64,000 nucleotides of DNA from Phallusia mammillata (taxonomy: Eukaryota > Chordata > Ascidiacea > Phlebobranchia > Ascidiidae): assembly GCA_003260075.1 (NCBI GenBank), contig QLIY01000637.1, positions 1 through 64,000 of the forward strand. The letters are read 5' to 3'. Shown piece by piece: positions 48,301 to 56,743 of the stretch; the stretch's first letter is position 1; every line of letters begins with the position of its first letter. The notes beneath the pieces were generated by a model. It saw nothing but the letters and a program-made list of their open reading frames with translations. It searched no databases and was not told the DNA's origin. The translations under genes and the position numbers were made by a program.

Positions 48301-50215
48301 GTATGAAAGCCTAAAAAACAGAATAGTATGTCAAAAAGTAAAATATGCTGGTTGTCATTTTCCGTAGCTGCTATTACACAATCATCCCTATGGTAAACAT
48401 AGAAAGTAAATATACATACCTCAATGAATTGGCTGTACATGGATTCTTGGTAACCAAGTTCTTTGTAAGCATCCACAAACTGCACTGCCTCTAGCTGGTT
48501 GGCTCTTTGACTGCATGATGCTATATCAAAAAGAAGTAATGTTGGTTAACTGTTTAGCACTTAATTGCAGATGAATTGAAATGTTGTAAAAAAAGACTTA
48601 AAAGTAATATACGCTTTCTGCATTTTTGTTNTGTAAGCATCCACAAACTGCACTGCCTCTAGCTGGTTGGCTCTTTGACTGCATGATGCTATATCAAAAA
48701 GAAGTAATGTTGGTTAACTGTTTAGCACTTAATTGCAGATGAATTGAAATGTTGTAAAAAAAGACTTAAAAGTAATATACGCTTTCTGCATTTTTGTTTG
48801 CCCAATACATAATATTTACAACAGCTCCATATGGGTCACCTTGTGCTTGATTGAGTACAAGTCTATTTAGGTTCAGGTAATGTTGCCTTGTAACCCAAAA
48901 CAGGTGTGACAATTCATCGGAATGTTGACGAACTTGCTCATTAAACTTCCAAATCAAGTCCTGTCGAATACATACGAAAATTAAAACAAAGGTGCTTTTA
49001 AACGTATTTCAATTTAGTACACAACAAATCAACAATACAAAAAATTTGTGGACTTTGGCACTGAAATAATTGCTTCCAGCTTGACAACAGATTGATTCAT
49101 GAAAGTTTAAATGAACTGTGAGATGACTAACATAGTGCAATCCAATTTTGCACGCAGAACACCACAAACATACATTTTTCACTGACTGATAAGTTCTGTC
49201 ACGGTTTACAACTAACCAAAGAAAAGAACTATATTTATACCAGGGGTGGCCAGCTTGTCAGTCATTGGGTGGACAAAATTTTCTCAAATGTACACAATCC
49301 ACTGATTAGTTGACACTTAAACAAAACAACTACAGCAATTTCTTTGAAATGATTTATAATTTCCACATCTTTGTAGTCCTGAGTTGGATTTTTATATTTC
49401 AGTTAGGTATTATGAAAATGCTTTATAGGTTTATATATGTGTGTCCTTCAGTGTTTCATACCGGAACGGAATGTTATACAGGAACAAAATAAATAATTTT
49501 TGGCTCAAATACCAGAACGAAATACAGAAATAAAAAATATTCAAAATACCGGAAACGAACGAAATACCGTTATATTTTATTCCGGTATTTCGTTCTGGAT
49601 ATTTGACATGAAACAATTGCTGAAAATTTCGCGCCGTTAAGATATAATAAAAATTGAAGCTCCTACAATTTACATCCGTTTGACCATCATTGACAAACGT
49701 TATGTGACGTAACAACTACCGAGTACCGACAATAATTCTTGTGTGTTGCAACTTTCTTTCGTTTTTCGCTTAATAGTTGTAAAGACCACAAAGAATTTTT
49801 CTTGTTTTCAGAACCGAAATACCCAAAAATACCGTTATAATTTTATTTAGGTCAGACCGGAACAAAATCAAAATATCGGTCCAGAACGAAATAGATAATT
49901 TGCTCAGAACGAATAATGTTATTTGGTTTCGTTCCGTTCCGGTATGAAACACTGGTTTCCTTGCTGAAAAATGTTTTAAGTTACTTACAATCAATTACAA
50001 ACATTTTTATTAAAATATCTGTTAAGTTAAAACAAACAATCAAATTGCAGTTGCTATTGGACATACCAATTATTGCATAATAATGCAATAATTTTGCAGT
50101 TCAACTTCCTTAACTAAAAATAATTTGTACTTGCGCAACGAAAACAAACCTGCTCTGATTTAACAAATTGGTTTTCTTCATGTAGCTTCTGTGCAAGTTC
50201 TTGAAGATTTGACAT
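27563..50215 (-). CDS. GAPVD1: GAPVD1: RasGAP and VPS9 domain protein, about 34 exons, ~1,700 aa
   Basis: Known role: endosomal regulator with an N-terminal RasGAP-type domain and a C-terminal VPS9 domain that activates Rab5-family GTPases. The gene spans 22.7 kb. Start ATG is at 50215 (MSNLQELAQKLHEENQFVKS), like vertebrate GAPVD1. The middle carries the two hallmark repeats ETWSVDVYASDSEPP and DVWSVEVLPSDSEPPD, and FDPLSS. The end reads PGADDFTPVLVFVLIK joined to YWWMQFTAATEFIKTIDERK and stop TAA at 27565-27563. Exon coordinates are given in the three block entries below. Nearly all junctions keep phase; two need attention: exon 24 to 25 (repaired by a microexon) and exon 26 to 27 (unresolved). 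Introns host transposons, poly-G artefacts and an exact duplication around an N. Confidence 0.93.
28074..29102 (-). mobile_element. Helitron-like non-autonomous element, copy 2 (GAPVD1 last intron)
   Basis: This is the reverse complement of the element at 4379-5415 over essentially its whole 1.03 kb: minus-strand start TTATGGGTCCCC, minus-strand end CACCCTTCTAG. On its own strand it lies between A (29103) and T (28073), again without target duplication. The two copies differ by scattered substitutions and small indels. Confidence 0.65.
32283..32626. repeat. Stitched occupied and empty alleles of a Helitron-like insertion
   Basis: Order: left flank (32283-32369), element end CTAGAAGGGTGGC... 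(from 32370), poly-G (32410-32419), a second copy of the left flank running directly into right flank without the element (32420-32552), poly-G (32553-32566), other element end ...GGGGACCCATAA (to 32580), then right flank again (32581-32626). The left-flank copies differ at a handful of sites; the right-flank copies are identical. Most of the element interior is absent. Confidence 0.75.
34515..34537 (-). other. GAPVD1: Candidate GAPVD1 microexon (23 or 8 nt)
   Basis: Exon 24 ends in phase 1, but exon 25 is open only if entered in phase 0. A GTAAGT donor after 34515 is preceded by acceptors giving exons of 23 nt (34537-34515, after CCTAG) or 8 nt (34522-34515, after TTTCAG). Both restore the frame, adding ARSVSADF or ADF between NST and EPHELVSR. 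A poly-G gap artefact begins 76 bp away (34614), so missing sequence is an alternative explanation. Confidence 0.45.
36590..36664. repeat. 75-nt poly-G run (likely assembly artefact)
   Basis: Pure G for 75 bases in the intron between GAPVD1 exons 23 and 22. It has the same length as the poly-C at 23426-23500. Further pure runs lie at 34614-34649 (36 nt) and 42223-42313 (91 nt). Confidence 0.7.
37063..38373 (-). mobile_element. Helitron-like element, copy 3, 1.3 kb, diverged interior
   Basis: The ends match the family (CTAG at 37063-37066; GGGGACCCATAA ending 38373), in the intron between GAPVD1 exons 22 and 21. The interior differs from copies 1 and 2 apart from parts near the ends. The terminal region can form a perfect 9-bp hairpin, GTCCCCTTC-ATA-GAAGGGGAC. 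No coding frame is recognisable. Confidence 0.6.
39316..39563. mobile_element. Probable hAT MITE in GAPVD1 intron
   Basis: The left end TTAGGGGTCCGCATACC and reverse-complemented right end CAGGGGTCCACAAATAG are similar inverted repeats of a hAT type. No matching 8-bp target duplication was found, so the boundaries may be eroded. Confidence 0.45.
42223..42630. repeat. Poly-G run followed by degenerate GAACC-rich repeat
   Basis: A 91-nt poly-G run (42223-42313) leads into about 310 bp dominated by irregular GAACC/CCGAACC units, in the intron between GAPVD1 exons 14 and 13. The second part looks like a degenerate simple-sequence or MITE interior; the homopolymer is probably artefactual. Confidence 0.5.
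45798..45848 (-). mobile_element. Terminal fragment of Helitron-like family next to poly-G
   Basis: A 10-nt poly-G run (45798-45807) is followed directly by the family's terminal ~40 bp (acaatatgtgttcaggg... to CCCATAA). The rest of the element is missing, as at 32.4 kb. Confidence 0.5.
48464..48798. repeat. Exact 167-bp duplication around a single N (assembly artefact)
   Basis: Bases 48464-48630 and 48632-48798 are identical, with one N between them at 48631. The block includes the 5' part of GAPVD1 exon 3, so a spurious partial exon 3 appears in the intron. The real exon is 48520-48420, continuous to its donor. Confidence 0.85.
49449..49954. mobile_element. hAT MITE, 506 bp, in GAPVD1 intron 1
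   Basis: The ends are near-perfect inverted repeats CAGTGTTTCATACCGGAACG and its complement. Flanking octamers gtgtcctt (49441-49448) and gtttcctt (49955-49962) differ at one position. The interior repeats CGAAATACCG-like words. It is non-coding. Confidence 0.82.
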
Positions 50216-50678
50216 CTTAAATGTCAAGACAGTGACTGTGTGCACAACAATAAATAACTATTATTTCACCATTGCGAACCTATGTGGGAGTACACCTGCA
50301 AAACACACATGTGGGATACAATCTTAGTGGGCAAACATTATGATTGAACTCATCCAAGAAAGCCAAAGAGGCACCACATATATAACACACAATTTAAAGA
50401 GCTCAATAGGCACAACTATTCATGGAAATAAAATAATCCAAAATGATATTCCATTTAGTTTTCAATAAAACAAATTGTACTCATGACAACATTGGAGTGT
50501 AAACTTTCTTGGCAAAATTGCTATTTTGTTCTTAGACAATAATTTACAGTCTTTACACAAATGTCTGCTCATTTTCAATTTTCCCACAATATATGTCAGC
50601 AGAACTGTACAATCCCTTTTCCTTCCCAAAACAATTACTTTTCCAGCAATATGTCACTGTAAATAATTAAAAGTTTGT

Positions 50679-51536
50679 CTAATTTGTTGTTGAAGGTTTG
50701 GCCCATTCAACATTTAAAATTAAATGATCATAACCAAAACCACAAACAGACTTAATAGCTTTGGCAGCATCTTCCCTATTATGGAAATTAATGAAAGCAA
50801 AACCCTTTGACTGCTGGGTATGCTTGTCCTTTGCCAAATAAATTCTCTGTATGGGTCCAAATGGCTTAAACAGCTCCTGAAGATCCGGTTCTTTAGTTTC
50901 CTCGGACAAATTTGTGACACGAATAGTGGCCTGTTCATCTCGATTTCCTCTTGATGGCATTGATGAACCAGCAGCACTGCCCCCAGCCCGTAAACTTGGT
51001 GGAATGTATTTTCCTGGAGCACCAGACTGAGCACCTGCATTTTCTTCTGGCTCTTCTTTTTTTGGTTCTTCTGTACTTGGATCCCTAGCAGTTCCCTTGA
51101 AATTCTTGAAAAACATGTAGTACTGCAGCTGATGCTTGAACTTGGATAATGTAGGGTCATCTTGATCTTGAAGGAGCTCTTCTTCCTTGTTGGACATAAA
51201 CTGCATCATAACCTCTTCAGAAATGATGGTTGTTGCCTTGTTTGGTCCAGAGGGATCATCTTTTGAAAGCCCAAACTTCTTAAGAAGCTTTCTTCTGGCC
51301 ACAGATTTAGAAGTTTTCTTTACTTCCAGTTTGTACTTACGAATCACTTTCACTTTTTTATCATCCTTATTTAACTTGTAGTCAATGACTGTTTTAATGT
51401 CACCAATTACTTTTTCCGAACTTGGGGGAAAGTCCATTCCACCAGTCTCCTCCTCTTCAACCTGATCAGCCCAACTTGTTTTCTCATTTTCAGCGGCATA
51501 AGCTGCCCAGGCTATGGGTTTATCTTCAGAAGGCAT
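50679..51536 (-). CDS. EIF3G: Eukaryotic translation initiation factor 3 subunit G, single exon, 285 aa
   Basis: RNA-binding subunit of the eIF3 complex, needed for scanning and reinitiation in the cytosol. One frame from ATG 51536 to the stop at 50679. The N-terminal part (KVIRKYKLEVKKTSKSVARR followed by KLLKKFG) and PGKYIPPSLR are conserved; the C-terminal RRM spans about 205-283 with RNP2 IRVTNL and RNP1 KGFAFINF and ends FGYDHLILNVEWAKPST. Two oddities: no introns, and the segment that in most animal eIF3g proteins holds a CxxCxxxHxxxxC zinc knuckle is replaced by KFKHQLQYYMFFKNFKGTAR with no cysteine. It lies upstream of GAPVD1 on the same strand with 463 bp between stop and start. Confidence 0.95.
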   Translation of the reverse strand: MPSEDKPIAWAAYAAENEKTSWADQVEEEETGGMDFPPSSEKVIGDIKTVIDYKLNKDDKKVKVIRKYKLEVKKTSKSVARRKLLKKFGLSKDDPSGPNKATTIISEEVMMQFMSNKEEELLQDQDDPTLSKFKHQLQYYMFFKNFKGTARDPSTEEPKKEEPEENAGAQSGAPGKYIPPSLRAGGSAAGSSMPSRGNRDEQATIRVTNLSEETKEPDLQELFKPFGPIQRIYLAKDKHTQQSKGFAFINFHNREDAAKAIKSVCGFGYDHLILNVEWAKPSTTN

Positions 51537-51690
51537 GTTCGTAGTTTAATGACAGCAATATAATGATCGGTTAGCAATACAACAAAGCAACTAATGCACT
51601 GTGACAAATTACACAAAAATCTGAAAAGAAATTTTTATTTGATTTACAAAACGTGTATGCTTGTTTAACTTTAAAGTTTGAACACACACT

Positions 51691-51843
51691 ACACTGGTAG
51701 TCTAGTTCTGGTACTTTTTCGCCGTCTTAATTTTAGCCGGGGGGGGGGTTGCACGCGCGAGATCTCGTCGGGAACTGCCATGTTCTGCAGACTGGACACT
51801 GGTAGTCTAGTTCTGGTACTTTTTCGCCGTCTTAATTTTAGCC
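51691..51843. repeat. 48-bp direct repeat flanking a poly-G run
   Basis: The 48 bp beginning acactggtagtctagttctg at 51691-51738 recur at 51796-51843. Between them lie 10 G (51739-51748) and 47 bp of unrelated sequence. The arrangement matches the other allele-stitching artefacts and lies just upstream of EIF3G. Confidence 0.7.
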
Positions 51844-52307
51844 CCTCAAAATTGTCATACCACATGTTACTTACGAGTTACGAGTTACAACATGACCTTA
51901 AAGAGGTAAATTATTACCAAAATATCAAAACCAAATCGTTTGGCTAATTACACCTGGTAATGAAGTGATTGCAGCAAATGTGTAAGATTGATAAAAGCGA
52001 TTAAGGTTGTACTACCCTTAAATTACAGAAGAATAAAAAACTGCTCAACAACAAACCCTGCTGTCTACTAGTAACTCAAAAAATAAACTTTCGCAACTTC
52101 CAGTCTTCAGTTCACTACTTCACTCTTGCACGATGTTACATGTCCAATGAGCGAAACAGATTAACCAACTCGACATAGAAATCATAATTTTAAATGTAGA
52201 TAAGTTGCCTTTGAAACAGATACGATAAGCTTTTCTGTGCTAACTCTGAACTTAAGTTGGTTGTTTCCAGTGACACTGCTCGCACATCCTTAACCCAAAA
52301 CAATGTA

Positions 52308-52586
52308 ATGAGTGGTCACAGCGTGCACATTTTAGGTTGCTCACAGAGGTTCCCGAATCCCGACCCGTGTATCATGATGGCCCCTGTGTTTACAGTTTAC
52401 CCAAACAAACGAAAAATAACAAGAAACTTGAACCTTAGAAATTGCGACAATATCTGTATTAAGCTAGTTTTTCCAGTACTCGGAATGACTATTATTTCAA
52501 TTTCAATGCTCATTTCTACCATAATCAAGAAGCGAGAAGAATTAGAACCCACTGACTCCAACCAATCGAAGTTATGCTCAGATTGA
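52308..52586 (+). CDS. Hypothetical small membrane protein, 92 aa
   Basis: A frame from ATG 52308 to TGA 52586 contains one clear hydrophobic segment (LVFPVLGMTIISISMLIS) followed by a basic-then-acidic tail. The frame is open further upstream, across a splice-acceptor-like TTTCCAG ending at 52270. Not recognised; may be a chance frame or a terminal exon. Confidence 0.2.
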   Translation: MSGHSVHILGCSQRFPNPDPCIMMAPVFTVYPNKRKITRNLNLRNCDNICIKLVFPVLGMTIISISMLISTIIKKREELEPTDSNQSKLCSD

Positions 52587-53054
52587 AATTAGAATTACCG
52601 AAAAACCATAGCAAACGTATTTTTTAAGTATTCTGACGTTATACCGCATACCAAAAGCAATAATACAAGACGATACCAAGAGTTTAGTGCAATACAAAGT
52701 GATAGTATCAAAAGGTGAATTTTAGTACACCCAAGTGGGTCAAAACGCTTGTGACGTGGGGCAAACGTAAGTGTTCCTCAAGGGAAAACTATGTAGAATA
52801 AACACAAAGAACTACATTACTTCTGATCACCCAAAAAAACAAACATTTTGACAACAACTAAATGCAAACAATCATTTTTTAGCAAGAAGCACACATTTTC
52901 TAAAGTAAGTGTAAATGTAACTATGCGAACAAGTTTAGAATGCGGAAACGACATGGCGTTGTTTTGGGGTTGCTGCAGACATACCCATCGCAATGGTAAA
53001 TAAAAAAAACGGTAAAGACTTTAGAGGTAGACTGGTTGCATATAAATAATTAGG

Positions 53055-55442
53055 TTAAAAATGGCAGCAGTTCCGACAAATGCACCCATTTTTATGTGCT
53101 TTTCGTGATAAAACATACACAGCTAACGCCAATAAAGCAAATAACACAGAATAACCAAATGTAAGCACACGGCGGAGAGGTAGACCACTTTCACCGTCGT
53201 TGCAAACCTTTATTGAATCGACGTCAGGAGAATACCCGGCACCATACCACCATTGGTCCAAATCGCTAACAACTTGAGACTGCCCTGCCAAAGGCTCGTG
53301 TTTCAGTTTTTGACAAAGTCCGCATATACCGACCTTGGTTCCTTGCAGTCGGCTACCAAGTATGCCTTTTGCTTCAGCTTCGCGGGCCTTTGGTATCTGC
53401 TCTTCTTTCCAGTTTGGATTTGACCACCATTTGAGGTACTCGGCGTATAACTCGTCATCTTTGTCGAGTTTTATAAGGTACTCGGCGAGTTGTTTTGTGG
53501 ATTTGAAGTCGTCAACGTGTATAAACGAGTGAGGCGGAGCAACTAGTTGGTAATCAGACCTTGAAGGACCCATGACCACTGGAACAGCACGACTTGCCAA
53601 CGAGTTGAGCCAAAACTTCTCGCTTATGTAATCCTTGCACACTGAGTTCTCGAGGGAAAAGTAAAACTTGTATCTGACAAAAAGAATGCATTTTTTTGAT
53701 CAAGGAATGAATGAAGCCATCAATGACACCTTCGAACTGTTACTCAACTATTGTGTCTGTTTTCATTAAATTCAGTATAATACAGTGGTTCTTAAACTGT
53801 GGGGTGCCACAACCTGTTATACCAACAGTTATAAGGTGAAATCATGATTTTTGAATATTCTATAGTTACTTTGCAAAAAATAGAGCAGGGCGGTGGAAAT
53901 TCGTTGGTGACTTTAAAGGGGTGTTGACAAGTAAAAAGGCTAAGAATCAATGGTATATATAAGACAACTTGTACAGCCACAGAATTGTCTTTTAGTAGCC
54001 TTATGCGACTAAATTCCACGACAGTATTGTAGTTTTATTTTTCCCACCTTGATAGTACAGCTTTTTGACATTGTGGGTCCCGACATAGTTCGACCTTGGA
54101 GCACTTGCCGTATTCATCAATCAAAATATGTTTTTTCAACTCCTCTATAAATTCTCTTCTCTGCGACGCGTGACAGTTTGAAACCACCCATGCTCCTAAA
54201 GCGGTGGCGTTCTTGCTTGCTAATATCTCTTCAGTCGTTCTAAAAAATAAAATAAATGTGTTTCACTTTTGCGTGCATGATAGCAACAGCATGTAAGTTA
54301 TTAGAGTAAATATCTATTAAGTCTTTAACTGATTTTTATGGGAGATAAAAGTACACAAAGCGAAATAAATAGGTAGATGAGTTAATTGATACAAAACGAA
54401 TAATTCGACAAAACGTTTGCACATTGGGTTTTTGAATTTGCTTTCAGGTGGCTTTAAAATTGACAACTTTGATTGAAAAGATTTTTTTGCAATTATGCAG
54501 GTTTGGTCGTACTTACAATGTCACGGGTTTAAAGTTAACCATTTCGTATGAACTTAGAACATCAGAGTCGACCCGATACGTCATCGTCCAGTTAAATACG
54601 CCATTCAACGGGGTCAACGACTTTTGGAAAACATGGCGAACGTTCCATGGCGGCTCCATGCACATCCAAACCCATCTGAAATCATAAAAGTTTTCCCATG
54701 TAACATAACGCTTGAAAAAACTTTTTGTCAAATAAACACTTGCAAAATGTTTAATTTCCTTTAACTTTGTCATTTTTTCAGTTTGAAAATTAGTTAAAGT
54801 CACCAAGAGAAATGTTTTAGGAATGAAAAGGCGCTTCAAAAGGCCAGGACATTAAATACAAATTTTTATATTTTGATTTAAGTAGAAATAAATAACCTTT
54901 GCTCCGTGCTTCTGTGTTCCCATGGCAACCAAGATGGGTCGTCTCGAATCTCGGCACAATGGAATACAACAGCGTCAGCATGCGTCACAGCTGAATGATC
55001 ATACGTCACTATACAACCGGGACACACGTGAGGGGTTGTATACAGGGCACCGAAAAACGGTTTCCAGTAAAGGATAACTTTCTTTCTCGAACCGTTATGA
55101 CTGCAAAAATACAAAACTGTTAAACCTACGATAAGTTTAAAAAAAAAGCAAATTTTCTTTCTATATGTGTATGTATGAATTGATCCAAAAAAGCTTGCAA
55201 AATATACTAGGTCACAACATGTTGTCTTTAAAAAGTGTTGTATATTACCTGATTAAATCTTCGTTAAAGTCAAAAAGAGCCTTTGAACTTGAGTTTTTCC
55301 TCAGGTTTCTGTGGGTGTTTACCAAGTTTTGAATCAGGATTGTTGACTCAAACAGATACAAATCGTAAAAACATAAAACCACAACGTAAATCAGCGCAAT
55401 TAATAGTAAAGCTGCGATGGACCTGTTTCGTGTACATGTCAT
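53055..55442 (-). CDS. GT10 alpha-1,3/4-fucosyltransferase A, 5 coding exons, 455 aa
   Basis: Golgi enzyme transferring fucose from GDP-fucose to N-acetylglucosamine-containing glycans. Exons in order: 55442-55249, 55100-54897, 54675-54517, 54239-54048 and 53673-53055; all internal phases are 2 and close exactly. An N-terminal signal anchor (IAALLLIALIYVVVLCF) is followed by a stem, VILYWKPFFGA, HADAVVFHCAEIRDDP, the family motif FNWTMTYRVDSDVLSSY, AWVVSNC, and the donor-binding block YKFYFSLENSVCKDYISEKF with PSRSDY and HSFIHVDDF. A CGLC pair follows. Unusually the protein ends with a second hydrophobic segment (VLFALLALAVYVLSRKAHK). The splice acceptor sits 1 nt before the ATG, implying a 5' UTR intron or trans-splicing. 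Acceptor preference (1,3 or 1,4) cannot be told. Confidence 0.92.
53783..53952. mobile_element. Probable hAT MITE, 170 bp, in fucosyltransferase A intron 4
   Basis: It begins CAGTGGTTCTTAAACTGTGG, a common hAT end, and finishes with a degenerate complement (AAGAATCAATG). Flanks gtataata and gtatataa match at 6 of 8 positions. Confidence 0.5.
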
Positions 55443-55568
55443 TCTGAAAAACAAGAATCAAGCTAGACTTAATCAAGCTATATTTTTCCTCAGCTCCATT
55501 CAAGGGTCTCATTTTCGCTATAAGGGAGCTGCGGTGTGTGCTTTTTGACAAGGTCTATTTATCATGCA

Positions 55569-56735
55569 CAGTGCTGGATTAACCTAAAAGCAATATAAGC
55601 ACGTGCTTACGGCATCCAGTAGAGGAGGGGCACCACAGAAATGGTTTCTAGGTAAATTATTAAATCTGACAAAAAAACTACAACTATATTCAAAATCTAA
55701 TGAAAATAAATAAGTTCTGTTTATAAAGCGAAAAAATAAAATAACTGACAAAAGGGATTGATTGCGTGCTATATGACGTAACAACGTTGCGTTGCTCTGT
55801 TTGTTAAAACCTAAAACAGTCAAGACTCATGGGTGCCCAACCCGTCGATCGCGATCGACTGGTCGATCTCGGACTGATATCAAGTCGATCGAGAGGGATT
55901 CAGAAAGTTATTTAAAATAATTGTTTTGTAATGCGTTTTTAGGGATTGTTGCCCTACATAGATGACTTTATTGTGAAAGTTATTCATTAGGATATGTTCA
56001 CACCACAAATACTCAGTCGACGCTTTACATCGCAAAAGTCACAAAAGTAATAGTTACGTCACAAAAATAATAGTTACAGTAGTAATGGTTACTTTGTGCT
56101 GGTACTTTTTGTATTATCAAGATTAGCATCGGATGAATTATAAAAAATTAAGTTCAATGCAGTGTAAAAAGTCACACCCAAACCACGATAAAAAACGTAA
56201 AACAGGGCTCGGAAAATGCTAGTTTTCCTTTGGTAATACACACATAGTCTTGCATTATCTTGTTAGTTTGTATTGGAATGGTAGATCCCGAGAGTTGGAC
56301 TACACTACCCCAAACGTCGATCTTGAGTCAAAAAAGATTGGGCACACCTGGTCAAGACAGTAAGGCGATGCTTAGTTAATAGCATGCTGTTTGTCATGCA
56401 AATAGCATGCAAACACATATTCGCGTATGTGGCAAACGTAAATTAAACACGACGCTAATAGGCCTCCTAGTATGTTTTACAATTGGGCAACAGTGCTGAG
56501 ACTGGGGAAGGCAGCAGCAAAATTAAGCGTTTTTAATTGAATATTTCTGACATTCTGAAACCAATCTGCCAGTTTAATATCAGCTAAGCTTATAGTGCAT
56601 TACCCTTGCTGTATATTATGTTAAAATCGAAATCTCGATGAATAATTTTGTTTTTACGTTTATATTTCGAATTGGTGTAAGGGGCACCAAATTGTTTTAC
56701 TGCTTAGGGCCTCTAATGGTGTTAATCCGGCCCTG
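55569..56735. mobile_element. hAT element (outer), with perfect 8-bp TSD
   Basis: Left end CAGTGCTGGATTAAC and reverse-complemented right end CAGGGCCGGATTAAC are inverted repeats. Identical duplications atcatgca flank it at 55561-55568 and 56736-56743. It is 1,167 bp as it stands but about 635 bp once the nested element and its duplication are removed. Non-coding. Confidence 0.9.
55827..56350. mobile_element. hAT element nested inside the element at 55569
   Basis: The left end contains CATGGGTGCCCAACCCGTCG and the reverse-complemented right end CAGGTGTGCCCAATC. Identical duplications gtcaagac lie at 55819-55826 and 56351-56358. The left terminus has an extra or altered base. The palindromic GTCGATCGCGATCGAC is near the left end. 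It inserted after the outer element. Confidence 0.85.
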
Positions 56736-56743
56736 ATCATGCA

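Larger units (their letters stand above)
43313..50215 (-). other. GAPVD1: GAPVD1 exons 1-12: N-terminal helical region and RasGAP domain
   Basis: Exons in order: 50215-50150, 48960-48840, 48520-48420, 48310-48161, 48087-47993, 46775-46706, 46431-46318, 45037-44887, 44605-44451, 44388-44317, 43938-43786 and 43436-43313. The RasGAP-type signature is in exon 9: VCPTIVNPELYGVTGDVPVS followed by EITRFNLMQIAQ. Exon 2 ends at 48840 (donor after CAAG), not further on, because only this joins in frame to exon 3 (ASCSQRANQLEAVQFVDAYK). About 480 residues. Confidence 0.88.
51537..53054. other. Intergenic region between EIF3G start and fucosyltransferase A 3' end
   Basis: It should carry the EIF3G promoter and the 3' UTR of fucosyltransferase A. 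Apart from the artefactual duplication and one weak frame (52308-52586) nothing can be supported. Confidence 0.4.
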
